NCBI RefSeq assembly: GCF_963169125.1 | Contig: NC_084793.1 | Span: forward strand, 95,437,071 to 95,501,070 | DNA length: 64,000 nt | Direction of reading: 5' to 3' | Source: Humulus lupulus | Taxonomy: Eukaryota > Streptophyta > Magnoliopsida > Rosales > Cannabaceae | Shown here: piece after piece, positions 47,929 through 58,794 of the stretch | Layout: every line of letters starts with the position of its first letter | Numbering within the stretch: the first letter of the stretch is position 1 | Position numbers and translations under genes: made by a program | Notes under the pieces: model-generated | Databases searched by the model: none | Told to the model about the DNA's origin: nothing | The model's input: only the letters and a program-made list of their open reading frames with translations

Positions 47929-48561
47929 ATGAAATCTGGGGTTATTTATAAGAACTAGAGGGCTATTTCAATCTAACGGTTCGGCGCGATCACCCCCCAT
48001 CGGACGGTCCTGGATCGTGCAGGGACATTAATGGACCTACTCGAGTATTGGATCGCGGTACCCTCGAGGCATGATCCGCACCGCCCTGATCCAACGACCC
48101 AGAAAAAGAGCACCTCAAAGGTCGTCCCATCCAACGGTCCTCTTTGTCGCAGAGATAATAATGGGAACATTCGTGCGGATGGGACGCTTCATAAACTGAT
48201 CTGACATACTAGCCCCCAGCACAATAACCAATAGGATGTTTGCTGACCTTTCAAGACCAAGTGCCATCAATGCGCTAGTCACAATGGGACACGTGCACCC
48301 TTCATGATGAAGCAGGGCGAGCGGGAAGGTCTCCAGACGGCCCTGAAGTAAATGAACTGGGGCTTTGGTAAACGAACCCAGATCCTGGTAAATGGTCCGG
48401 GCTTTTTGGATTCTGTCCTAGACATCAAAGCGGGTTGTCATTCCGTGATCGATCAGCCAGCGGTGTCACCCGTCCACGGACCCGTCGCCTTGGAAAAGAG
48501 CCAAGAAGTGCCGAGAAGGTCCGAGAGGGAGACAAGCCTCCACCGCGCAAGTCCAGATGAA
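47929..48561. other. E2 upstream region of the opposed gene
   Basis: Between the first exon of the minus-strand gene and the 3' LTR. It should hold the promoter of that gene. CTTATAAATAACCCCAG on the minus strand near 47938-47955 is a TATA-like site just upstream of the start. Phrases such as CCTGGTAAATG recur here and in the LTRs. Confidence 0.5.
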
Positions 48562-48576
48562 GGCTTGGGGGGTAAT
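48562..48576 (+). promoter_or_regulatory. E2 polypurine tract
   Basis: GGCTTGGGGGGTAAT directly before the TG of the 3' LTR. Its CTTGGGGGG core matches the E6 tract. Confidence 0.8.
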
Positions 48577-49495
48577 TGTTATCCCCATTTCTTCCTACAT
48601 GTATGGGTCCACACTATGAGTCCATGGCCCGCTTTCCTGGGAGTTAAGGCCCAGAACAAGCCCATTAGGCGAGGGGAAAATGGGTATTGGTAGCCTAAGT
48701 CACGACAAGGCCCAAAGGGATGCCGGGAGAGCAAGTCGGGACCATTGTCAGGGCAGGCTGTATAAACTCGGGACTGCATACCGAGATGTTCCCCGAGGTA
48801 CCGTAAAGGAGGTCGCGGCTACCAAATCCAAGATTGGGTCAGGATCTCCGTGGATGAACCCGGGTCCTGGTAAATGAAACGAGGCCCTGGTAAATGGAGG
48901 GGGACCTTGGTAAACGGACTGGGGTGGGTTGTCTGAGTTTGGCAAGATAAAGTGTTCGAGATACTGACATCGTCCCATGAGGCGTGGGGTGTTGTCCCCA
49001 CGCTTCACCTGCAGAAGAGACTACCTCGGGATTGTACGCCGCTGGTTCATAACTGTGTCGCCACTAATCTGACCGATCTTGTCCCCCAAATGTTCCTCGT
49101 AGCCCATAACACCCAGACTGAAACACCAGTCTGTCGCATGTCTTAGAATAAGATATTATTTGGGCTGGCCCAATGGGCTTTGATTAATGTATGTTTCATA
49201 TTTCAATCCTTTGTATTAGGCTCCCATCAGAGAATCCAATGGTATTTACACCTATAAATACGAATAGTGGTGCACTGAGGAGGGGATCTGAGATTTTGAT
49301 TGTAAGCAGTTACTCTGCTCAAACTTGTACAAAACTCCATTGTCAAAAAGTTCTCTAAGCTCTAATACGACTGTCTCGTGGACTAAGGCTCATTAACGCC
49401 CCAACCACGTAAAAAACTTGTTTACTTTTATTAAATCATTTCTTTTACGCTCTCTAATATTTCATAATTCTGGTTTCCAAAAAACTCGGTAAACA
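48577..49495 (+). repeat. E2 3' LTR (919 bp)
   Basis: It starts TGTTATCCCCATTTC and ends ACTCGGTAAACA, followed by AATGG. It has a good TATA box (TATAAATA at 49253-49260), whereas the 5' LTR has 49 extra bases and TGTAAATA at this place. Confidence 0.93.
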
Positions 49496-49500
49496 AATGG

Positions 49501-52500
49501 AGTAACAAGACTCTGCAAGTTCCGAGAGAAAGATATGACTGCAACATTTATCACATAAGTTTAGTAAATTCACAATAGAGTCAAATACTCTTGACATTGA
49601 AACGAAATATCGCAGTTGTACTGTATAAACCATGTCCTCATAACACGCCACTCACTCTACATCTATGAATGAGGATGCTGTAAGTGTCCACCTAACACCT
49701 AATTACAAAATAACTCATCTTACCATTATACCAGCATGTATGAGAGAGGAAATTGTAGGTGTTTATTTGATTAGACACTTAATCACAAAATAGTTCCTCC
49801 TACCATTATAAAAGATTTTGTCATCCATGCAGCCTATCCAATCGATATCACTAAAACCAACTATTGAGTGTCATAATGTTGATTTGTCGATTGCAAAGAC
49901 ATCCTTGATACCATAAGGATGACTACTCAAGTACCAATCCAGCATGCCCATGACAAATATCACAATAGGGAATGCGTATACGTGAGTAAACTCGAGGCTG
50001 CCTTCAATAAGCATGTATGGAACAATCTCAAAATTGATCTCTCATCATTATCAATACACATGGACTTTAGGCCTTTCACAATACATCACACTTTAGACTA
50101 TTCCAAAGTTCTCAATGAAATTGAAACATTACTCATATCAAAAAATAGTCAACACAAACTATGAGACAATTCAACTTTCCGTTGATCTCATCATGAAGAA
50201 TCTAAATACTTAGACCATGCAAGGCTTCTCTAAAATTCTTCATCCGACAGAGACTATCAAATAACGGTTTTACTTGTCTCCAGATTAGATCAGTATCATA
50301 AAATATGAGCAATGTACTATATCATGTAATAATATAAACATATCATTGTTCCCACTGATCTCTCACATAATATTGACTAACGATAATGTTTTGAATTATG
50401 CATTCTGAGAATAACAATAATCATTGTCTTGGTGTCTTTCCAAAACGAATTTAATCCATTGAATTCAGGTGTCCTTGTTAGTTGCCTTCTCAAGGCTTGA
50501 TTGATCCAAATGAAATTCTAAAATAAGAATTTAGTTCTCACATCCTTATATATTGATTTCCAAATAGTCACCACTTTACCATCCAATAATAATGCATTTT
50601 GAATAGTTCATTCCATTATAATGGTAACTAGCTATAGGCTTTAATCAATCTTAATTTATTCCTCAAATAGTTTGTTCTTAACAAGAACTGCCATCAAGAA
50701 AAATTTCCCAATTATCATGTGATTAAGCCTAAACTTCCATGCTTGATCATATCTTGGAAATCGTGATATTAACATATCGGCTCTCCAAATAAGGATTAAG
50801 AACTACTAATGGCTCTCGATTAACAATTTTGACGTATATGTCGTCAACCTTATTTCCTGCTTGAAATTGTAGGTCTGTAAAACTATTTTGATCCTATATC
50901 TTTGCTTGTTCACATATGGAGTTTCTTATCATATTTTGGCTGATTTTAGGATTGACAATAATAACAGCGGAAGCAAAACAAGGGATAAGTCCAGTTATTC
51001 CCTAAATAATCTTTCTACCCTTGACTAATCCCAACTTGAGACTCCAACATAGATAACTTTATTTACTTATCATCAATAGTGGATAGAAGAGACAATTATA
51101 TGAACCTTAGTACTCTCAAAAAATAACCATTGAGATAATCATCTTCTCTTTCACAATTAAACTTTGAGATTGTGATTGCCCAAAAACAAGGTCTGCAAAT
51201 TAAATCCTTATTCAGTCTCAACCTATATAAGGCTATTCAGAATGAAACGATACAAATCATCAAATCTAAATCATTTTGAGAGTCATAGCAAAATACTTAA
51301 CTCATATTGTCTCTTTAAACACCTAACATGGTTGTGAATATGGAACTATGTTTGTGATTATATTAGTCCATACAAAAATTCAAATATCTCTCCGACTTGG
51401 ACCAATACAATAAACAAACACCATATTAAACTTCATTAACTAATAGGCAGTCAAATAAATCATGTATCATATTATACCGATAGGATACATATATTAAACA
51501 TGATTTGGCCCGGAAGATATTCAAATATAATAACAACATGCATGCAGTACAACCATTGAGACTATATATATACGTCCCGTTTTGTACTTGTCACTTCATC
51601 AAACAATGCGTATAAGAAGTGACTGCACGTCATTATGCATGTTTGGATTAATCATTTATGTGTTTTCCACTTTGAAGCTTTCTAAAACACGAAAAACGCT
51701 TAAAACTTTGATGAGTCAAAGCTTGAGAAGACTGTGCTCAAGATAATGATCATATGAGAGATATTTTAACAAAATAGTAATAAATACTCGATATCTCTCA
51801 AATCTTATACATGATATTATAGATCATAAAAACTTTATGGACAAAAGAATCAATATATCAACATGTGTACTATGCTTAAATAAGTTAAAACCTAACTTCT
51901 TCTTATTCTTTCCATTGGTTATCTTAAAAAGAATACCAAGTCATCAATATCACTATATGGCAAGCTTTGTTTCATTGACTTCAATCAAACCAAAATTGTT
52001 GCCTAAATATAACTTAGCTATCCTCAAATTTAGTAGCAACAACGACATGATATTGAGTACACATGCATTATTCCATTTAATTTGGATTCATCATGTTTAC
52101 GAACGTCTCCAAGTAATACGATTATCACCTCGAAATAGATAATGATCACATATCCATTGTCGTATTCATCCAAAATTTGTCCACTTATGATCTATGTCAT
52201 ATCTTGAGCCTTAATTATAAGAAAACCACAATAGATGATTCACTAGTTCCACTGAAACTATCTTAGGGCATAAAATCAATGCAATAGTCTCATGAACTCA
52301 TCATTATCGAAAAACGTAAGAGTTTCACTCCAATACCTTAAGAGATTCCTAAGCGATCTCATCCTTATAAAGTTGTCATAGAAGGATTGATTAACACATA
52401 TATATACCTCACTATAGCCAACTCACATCCATCTCAATAATCAAAATCTCTCACTGATCATAGAGTAGCTTGGCATCTATTTAAACAATGCGACTTCAAG

Positions 52501-53683
52501 ATTTATCAATTTTAGGCCTACTCCATCTTTACAATGAGATATCGTTATGTCAAAACATATTATTGTCCCATCCGATAATTAAATGGTAGAGATTTTAGGA
52601 TTGCTTGAAGCTAAGAGAAATATCAATGAGCAGTGCCACTACGCATGTGAAAACAAGGATCGCGTTATCTGCTTGTTTTCTCAGCTTTCCAAATGATCTA
52701 TCAACAGAAACGATCATGTCATGCTAGAGTCGTTCTAACAAAACATATGACTCTTACACAGGTAAGGACAACCACTTCACATGTCACAACCAAATTCATT
52801 AATCCACTACCGACAGGGTAGAAAAGATTGTGCGGTTCATGCATCCAATGTGTTTCCTTTACCATCTAAGCATCCTACCCAACAATAAAATCATTGACAG
52901 GATGAATAAATTGTTTGTATGGATCTTAGTATTTTGTGATTGACACGATAGAAAATAATAATAATAAATCACAATGTTCAATAATTGACATGTGAAAGCT
53001 TACGATAGGTAAGCATAACACATTCAATGTATAATTTTAATCTCATAATCATCAAATGAGGTCAAATACGCATATTATCAATCTAACAAAATTTATTACA
53101 AAAATAACTTTAAAGCATTTAGTAATAATCAACATAATTAATGCTTCAACAACAATCAATAATTTGTCACAAATTATCCATACTATATGCCAAAAAAATA
53201 ATGATTCACAAAATCACAAATGGCACATATAACAAAATTATGGAAAGTAAATCAAGATTGACCTTGTATGAGATTAAAATAATCAATAAGATTCCAAAAT
53301 TTGCTAGCTTAGACTCATGATAGGTTAGTACAAAAGCATCCAAATTTGTTACAACCTCACAATTTTCAATATCTACGAATATGAAATATTATTTTACAAA
53401 AGTTATAATATTAAAATTATGAATATTTCATATACATAAGTAGAAATTTAATTAATAATTGTGCGAACATGCATGCTTGTAAGATTATGAAAATAATTAT
53501 GTGAATCAATAAAAAAAAAAACTTTTAGACCATAGTATATTCACATGATTAATCATAAACAAACATACTATAAGCCATGCATTTACTAAAATATTGTGAT
53601 AACAATGCCAAAATTTAGAAATTAATTTTGGAGTAAAAAAATTGTCCCAAAAAATCTGAAATAATAATAACCCCAAAAACCGA
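49501..53683 (-). pseudogene. E3 degenerate copia pol
   Basis: There are no long open frames. On the minus strand at about 49860-49790 the phrase FSDIDWIGCMDDK matches the copia RNase H signature around D-x-D-W. A duplicated stretch (CAC(C/T)TAAT(T/C)ACAAAATA at about 49694 and 49779) lies close by. Elsewhere only scattered fragments can be imagined and I do not assign them. Sequence is strongly AT-rich, consistent with long decay. Confidence 0.6.
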
Positions 53684-53835
53684 ATAAAACGACATGTAGT
53701 TTGATAGAAAACAACATGTAGTTTGGAAGAAAACGACATGTAGTTTTGGAGAAAACGACATGTAGTTTTGGAGAAAACGACATGTAGTTTGGGAGGAAAC
53801 GACATATAGTTTAGTATAAACGACATGTCGTTTTG
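53684..53835 (-). repeat. 22-bp minisatellite in the E3 leader/gag region, about 7 copies
   Basis: The unit is AAAACGACATGTAGTTTTGGAG with variants. Because 22 is not a multiple of three, the minus-strand translation cycles through three phrases (KLHVVF, TTCRF, NYMSF). The array ends in the perfect palindrome AAACGACATGTCGTTT at 53818-53833. Confidence 0.85.
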
Positions 53836-54315
53836 TCGCTAGGAAAATGACATTTTTACACAAAAACGATACGTCATTTTCTTAGGTCATCCCTGACCTT
53901 CAGACGGGTAAACCCGACCTGTTTCGAACCCGGAAGTCGCACCAGTCGAATTTTGTCCCCCTAGAACTTCATTTTTGACGCTGTTTTGAGAGTTTTGCTC
54001 CTAATTCATTTTCTATTGAACCATAACAATTATTTGGCTAAAACAAGCTTAAAAAACCATATCATCTCAAACCCATTTTGAACTCAAAAAAGTTTGAAAA
54101 ACTCATTAAAATGGCCAAATATGTGTCCAATAATCATAAAAAAAAATCACCCACAAGTCACATTCATGATGTACAAACTCAGTGTAACATTTATTTGAAA
54201 TAAAACTATGCATTTCAAAATTTGGATTAATAGAATCAACAAAAAACCCAAAAATCTGAAAAGTAGTCAAAACATTCAAAAAAACTATTTTTACAACCCC
54301 AAATTCTTATGAGTT
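53836..54315 (-). other. E3 untranslated leader
   Basis: Sequence between the primer site and the minisatellite; AT-rich and without coding signal. Confidence 0.5.
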
Positions 54316-54330
54316 GGCTCTTGATACCAA
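54316..54330 (-). promoter_or_regulatory. E3 primer-binding site (tRNA-Met type)
   Basis: TTGGTATCAAGAGCC on the minus strand, one base after the LTR. It is a variant of the common TGGTATCAGAGC primer site and fixes the element's direction. Confidence 0.8.
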
Positions 54331-54331
54331 T

Positions 54332-54874
54332 TGTTAAACTTATTAAAGAAGGATGAGTAGAAAACAATAACAATCATATTCTACAACATCAATCACAATA
54401 TATACATTCTCATAGAATATTGGAGCATGTTTTAATAAAATTTGAGTTAGAAAATTACCTCCAACATCATCGTTCATGGGGCGATTAATGGTTGCGTACT
54501 ACCTGCCACAAGAGAAGCTAAAAATAACAAGATGAGCAAGGGGTGTCTATGAACACTACTCTCTCATTTTTCCCTCTAAAACACCTATTGTCCACACACA
54601 CTTAATAAAAGGGTGTAACCCTTTTTATAAACCATAATGGGTCTATTGGGCCTAAATACCCAATGAGAAGATTAGTTGTCTTGCCCCAATGAGCTGGCCT
54701 AAAGACGTTGAGAGCGTATTCATGGGCCCCGAGCGTGTTAGTACCTTATGTCCATCACATTATGGCCCGATGGTAATAACATGCAATATCGATTACATAG
54801 TTATCCTTACATGCTAATCACAACACTGCGTGAGCAATGTGTAATTATGTCAGTCCATATAATATATTCCAACA
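54332..54874 (-). repeat. E3 5' LTR (543 bp)
   Basis: On the minus strand it starts TGTTGGAATATATTATATGG and ends GTTTAACA. Pairs with 26578-27120. Confidence 0.92.
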
Positions 54875-55041
54875 GAGAATTGATCTTATAATTGAAAATA
54901 TTTTGACCAAATTCGAAACTAGGTACTATTTTAATCTATTTTGTAAAATACAAAGTCTGAATTATTATTTAACAAAATACAAAGAACAATTGTGTATTAA
55001 GTAAAAACAGAAGACCAAAATAATATTTTCCATTATTATTA

Positions 55042-55624
55042 ACATCTGTCTATAATTGATTATATCCAGCTCATTTTCTCTTTTGTTGATGATAAATTTG
55101 GTTACGTATCTTGACTTTCCAGGTACAGCCTCAGCCAGCCATAATAAAAAAAAATTGCAAAAAGTCATCATGCAAACAAGAGTTGCTTTGTATCTACAGT
55201 CTACTAGCCTACTATTATTTTGCTGGAATAATAGGCTACTATTATAAATTATTTACTTTAAAGTCTGACTATATAATTAAAAATATTTTGGCACTTAACT
55301 ATCCCAACCCTACATATCGTAGTATATGGTATTATGGTAATTTAGCAAACAAATATTTATGATCATAAATGCTTCTTTGCTAATTTCCTTACGTATTTAA
55401 ACTACCACCTTGCTAATTGCACACACTATTTATACATGTCTAATTAATCTCAACAACACAATTAAAAATAATGTAGTTTCTACTTAAAAATATTTATGGT
55501 TACAATTTAAAATACATCATTATGTGTAAAAAATATTTATAATTTAAGTATGTATCTAGCATTAATTTTTTTTATGGCATGTTTGGAAGTCATTATATAA
55601 TTACAAAGTTGTATAATTATTACC
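55042..55624. other. AT-rich intergenic DNA
   Basis: No gene or repeat that I can support. Short open frames here are A/T-driven. Confidence 0.4.
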
Positions 55625-55627
55625 TTA

Positions 55628-56054
55628 GACCATTTCCAATAGCTGGTGTATAATTTATGATAAATTTGACCTAAAATATATATCAATGATATATTTGGCC
55701 AACTTTTTGCTTTTGTACTCCAATACATAATATACAAACTAGCTAAAAAAAATAAATATAATTATTAATGTTTATTGAAAATATACAAAAATAATTAATT
55801 TTTTGTATTAAGAGATACATTATAAATTAAAAAATTAATAATTTGTATTAATGAGTAACGAAGAAGTAATTAAAAAAGGTGATATTTATTATGGATTAAA
55901 TTTGGCCCATGCTATATTTTGTGTCAAATTTGATACAACTTTTAGTATGTGCCAAATTTGACACATATTTTAGACCACCATTAAAGTTCAATTTTATGAA
56001 GATAGACTAAAAATAGATATACATTACTTTTATAGCACTCCATTAGAGATGCTC
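55628..56054. mobile_element. Tourist-like MITE A (427 bp)
   Basis: The tips are GACCATTTCCAATAGCTGG at the left and, reversed, GAGCATCTCTAATGGAGTGC at the right. TTA duplications are at 55625-55627 and 56055-56057. The interior repeats AAATTTGACACA-like phrases. A 3-bp TTA/TAA duplication fits PIF/Harbinger-Tourist elements. Confidence 0.72.
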
Positions 56055-56105
56055 TTAGTTACATAATATATTAAAATATGTGATTAGCTTGGATGTCAAT
56101 TGTAA

Positions 56106-56927
56106 GAACATTTTTAATAGAGTGCCAAAAAAGTGGTGTATTGCTATATTTAGTACAATCTAGTAAAAGTATCACTCGATTGGTGTTCTAAAAAGTGTGC
56201 TAAATTTGACACATGCTATAAGTTGTACAAAATTTGACACAAAATATAACATGTGTCAAATTTGACACAACAATAATTATCATTTTTTTATTTACTATAT
56301 TATTACTAATTATTATAATTTATCAATCAACAATTAATGACTAATTTTTTTTACAAGTAAAAAGTGAAAAATGATTAATTTTTGTATATTATCAATAAAT
56401 ATTAAATAATTTATTGACTTTTTGAGTTAATTTGCATATCGTGCATTTGAGCACAATTATAAATATTGAGTCAAATATAACTTTGAATCATTTTTTGTGT
56501 GAAATTTAACATAAATGTTTTAGGAAAAGACTACAGTGTTGATAGTGTTTTGGCAACACCGGTGTTGACAAAAGATGGTTTCGACACGTGGATAGTTATA
56601 AATTATAAGTTTTCAATATCACAGTGTATATTGTAGCTGTTTAGAACTTCCCACAAATTTTCAAGAAATTCCAAATAATTTAAGGTGTCGAAAATATTAA
56701 ACAGTCAAATTTTTCACTCGTGTCTGTTTTTGAGTGCACGCATGCAACAAGTTGTTTTAATCTTGTTTTCAGTACCGTAAATTATTCGAAATTTCTTGAA
56801 ACTTTGTGGGATGTTCTAAATGACTATGTACTTGCCGAAACTAATTTTTATCAACATCGGTATTGACAAAAAACTGTCAACACTGTAGTCGTTCCCAAAA
56901 TTTTTATATCTAGCCTTCAACATGGTC
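56106..56927. mobile_element. Tourist-like MITE B with a second element inside
   Basis: The left tip GAACATTTTTAATAGAGTGCC and the reversed right tip GACCATGTTGAAGGCTAGA are variants of the MITE A ends. TAA duplications are at 56103-56105 and 56928-56930. Interior phrases (AAATTTGACACA) are shared with MITE A. An extra palindromic element occupies 56523-56896. Confidence 0.7.
56523..56896. mobile_element. Palindromic MITE nested in MITE B (about 374 bp)
   Basis: The left end GGAAAAGACTACAGTGTTGA is mirrored by the reversed right end GGGAACGACTACAGTGTTGA, with similarity continuing (CAACACCGGTGTTGAC against CAATACCGATGTTGAT). Inner arms (CGTGTGA-free, AT-rich) also mirror around 56735. No confident target duplication. 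Confidence 0.65.
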
Positions 56928-56930
56928 TAA

Positions 56931-57327
56931 ATAATAATTACATTTGAATTCTTATAGTTAGTAATTATATAGTAAAATAATATTCTGCTATAATTAATAT
57001 TGAAAATTGATAATATTAAGTAAAAAATACTTTCGAAATAAATTTTATCTACTTAAAATATTTAAAATAAGTTTAGATATTTTGGTATTTATCACTTCTA
57101 CACCAATTAAAAATTCAAGTTGTTGACGGTGAACCTTATCAACCACAAAAAAGGGAGGAACTGTCGTGATGAAAATTCAAGAAAAATAAACCACAGACAA
57201 AAAGACAAAAAGTTATAGTGGTTTTATCCAAAAGGATGACATGCGTACACTTCTCAGTTTGTATTCCGTTTTTCTCTTCTTACAAAACTTTTTTCTATGT
57301 TAAAATGATCACATTGCTGCATTCTTA
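56931..57327. other. AT-rich DNA with a possible Tat LTR fragment
   Basis: TGTTGACGGTGAACC at about 57120 and AAAAGTTATAGTGGTTTTATCC-like sequence at 57206-57230 resemble the inner end of Tat LTRs in minus orientation, as in E1 and E6. Only about 200 bases are recognisable and no ends are proved. Confidence 0.35.
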
Positions 57328-58777
57328 GAGCACTCTGTTCTACTTCATCTTTTAAAATACTTCTAAAAAACACACATTTTTATATTTTACCTTTAAGTTT
57401 TACATTATACCATACATCCGATTCTCTATATATTTCTCTACATCATTTAAATATTATATCTTTAAACATATTTTATTAATTAAAGTAAAATAAAATAATT
57501 AAAAAAGAAAAAAGAAATAATAAATATATATATACTAAATAGGAGAGAGAAAGCTTGTAAAGAAAAATAATAATATTAAAATATTATATATATATGATAT
57601 GTAAATGTTATGTAAATGTAGATATGTATTAATTGGAGTTTGTGCATATCTATTATAAATATATGTATAAAGGAGCTGATGGAATGTGTTTTTATGAGTT
57701 TTAGCTAAATATTATAGAGAAAATGTATTACAAAATACATCACCAAAATATATATATATTTTTATAATTTACCTCAAACTTTTACATTGTACCATATATC
57801 AACTTCTCTATTTTTTCTCTACATCATTTAAATATTATATTTTTTAAAAATATTTTATTCATTTTAAGAAATAAAATAATTAAATATAATAGTATCACAC
57901 TCATATTGTACGCCCTAAATATCCGCGAGTTATTAGCGAGCTGGAAAATTGCATAATTCAGTCCGCCACGTGTAAATTGTCCACCCGGAGCTGCTGTTAC
58001 GAGTCTCCACCTCCCTAGCCCGAAGCTGATCAGAGAGTTAGCAGTCTACTCGAAGGCAGTGGGTCAGCAGTATGGATATCACGAGTTGGCGCTACATCGA
58101 GCTCGAGGTGCAGCGTAGTCTGACTCGAATCCTTGTAAAGGCTACCACGCAATGTAAACGTGCACATATCAGACATCACGTGTCTATTCCATTCCTGAAT
58201 TCTCGGACATGCAACATAAACGTGCGTGTTTAGGCACCCCACGACTGGTTTGGGCCATGCGGCCCATTATCTCCCCTTACCTATTGATTAGACAACACCT
58301 CATTGTCAGGTTTTAGGAATTAATCATCAGTGTCACAGAGATGACATGATGGGTAAGAAGGTCACGGGATGACCCCCTTTACCAACACCCAGGCATCCTC
58401 TCCCTATAAATACCGAGACACTGGGCGTTGCAAGGGGTTGGAATTTTTTGTTGTAAAGAAACACTTTCTAAAAAAATACTCAAGAGATATCAATAATATT
58501 GACTGGTAGACTAGAGGGATTTTAACCTTCGAACCACCTAAAAGGAAAGGAGTGATAACCTTCCTACAATACTAATTTCGCCAGTTTGGAATATAAATAT
58601 TTTCATATTACGGTTCACTATTTAGCACTAATCCATCCCGTTTATTCGTATAATTATCTGTTGGCGAAGAACCGCGTCAACACATATATATACAAAAGTT
58701 TATAAAAAAATAATAAAATATTTATAGCTTGATGAATAGTGTTTCACTACATATAAAGAGGATTTAGATTGGTGCTA
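57328..58777. mobile_element. MITE C, internally duplicated and split by a Tat solo LTR
   Basis: The left tip GAGCACTCTGTTCTACTTC and the reversed right tip TAGCACCAATCTAAATCC are of the same style as MITEs A and B; flanks are TTA and TTG. TTCTCTACATCATTTAAATA occurs at about 57435 and again about 381 bases later, showing a tandem duplication of the body. The LTR at 57907-58682 lies in the second copy. The right tip abuts E5 gag and seems to have replaced its leader. Confidence 0.5.
57907..58682 (+). mobile_element. Tat-family LTR, probably solo (776 bp)
   Basis: It starts TGTACGCCCTAAATATCC and ends CGCGTCAACA, both matching the Tat LTR style of E1. CATAT is present on both sides (57902-57906 and 58683-58687), favouring a solo LTR. 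A TATA box, TATAAATA, lies at 58405-58412. The alternative is that it is the displaced 5' LTR of E5, since E5 gag begins 113 bases later in the same orientation. Confidence 0.72.
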
Positions 58778-58794
58778 TTGCAGAAAACCTGACC

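Larger units (their letters stand above)
27655..49495 (+). mobile_element. E2: Ty3/gypsy Tat-lineage element with opposed gene, holding E4
   Basis: LTRs at 27655-28622 and 48577-49495 are flanked by perfect AATGG duplications (27650-27654 and 49496-49500). Internal order on the plus strand is primer site, gag, protease, RT, RNase H, integrase, a tandem-repeat spacer, then a gene on the minus strand. Without E4 and its duplication the element is about 12.8 kb. Numerous stops make it defective. Confidence 0.95.
26578..54874 (-). mobile_element. E3: degenerate Ty1/copia element holding E2 and E4
   Basis: LTRs at 26578-27120 and 54332-54874 (543 bp each) are flanked by perfect GAGAA duplications (26573-26577 and 54875-54879). 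A tRNA-Met-type primer site and a polypurine tract show that it runs on the minus strand. Its internal sequence, 27121-27654 plus 49501-54331, is about 5.4 kb and no longer has long open frames. A copia RNase H remnant near 49800-49860 identifies the superfamily. E2 is inserted between RNase H and the 3' LTR. Confidence 0.9.
26359..55032. mobile_element. MULE-type MITE, outermost layer of the nest (372 bp without insertions)
   Basis: The left arm 26359-26577 and right arm 54880-55032 are inverted copies over about 150 bp: GGGAAAATACTATTTT and TGGAAAATATTATTTT at the tips, then CTGTATTTTGTTAAATGATA and TTGTATTTTGTTAAATAATA further in. The perfect 9-bp flank TTATTATTA occurs at 26350-26358 and 55033-55041. 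Long terminal inverted repeats with 9-bp duplication fit Mutator-like elements. Element E3 sits inside at 26578-54874. Confidence 0.8.

Noticed and set aside
53506..53863. Minus-strand frames of 106 and 82 codons with repeated peptides
   Set aside because: They translate the 22-bp minisatellite; the periodic peptides follow from the repeat length and not from a protein family.
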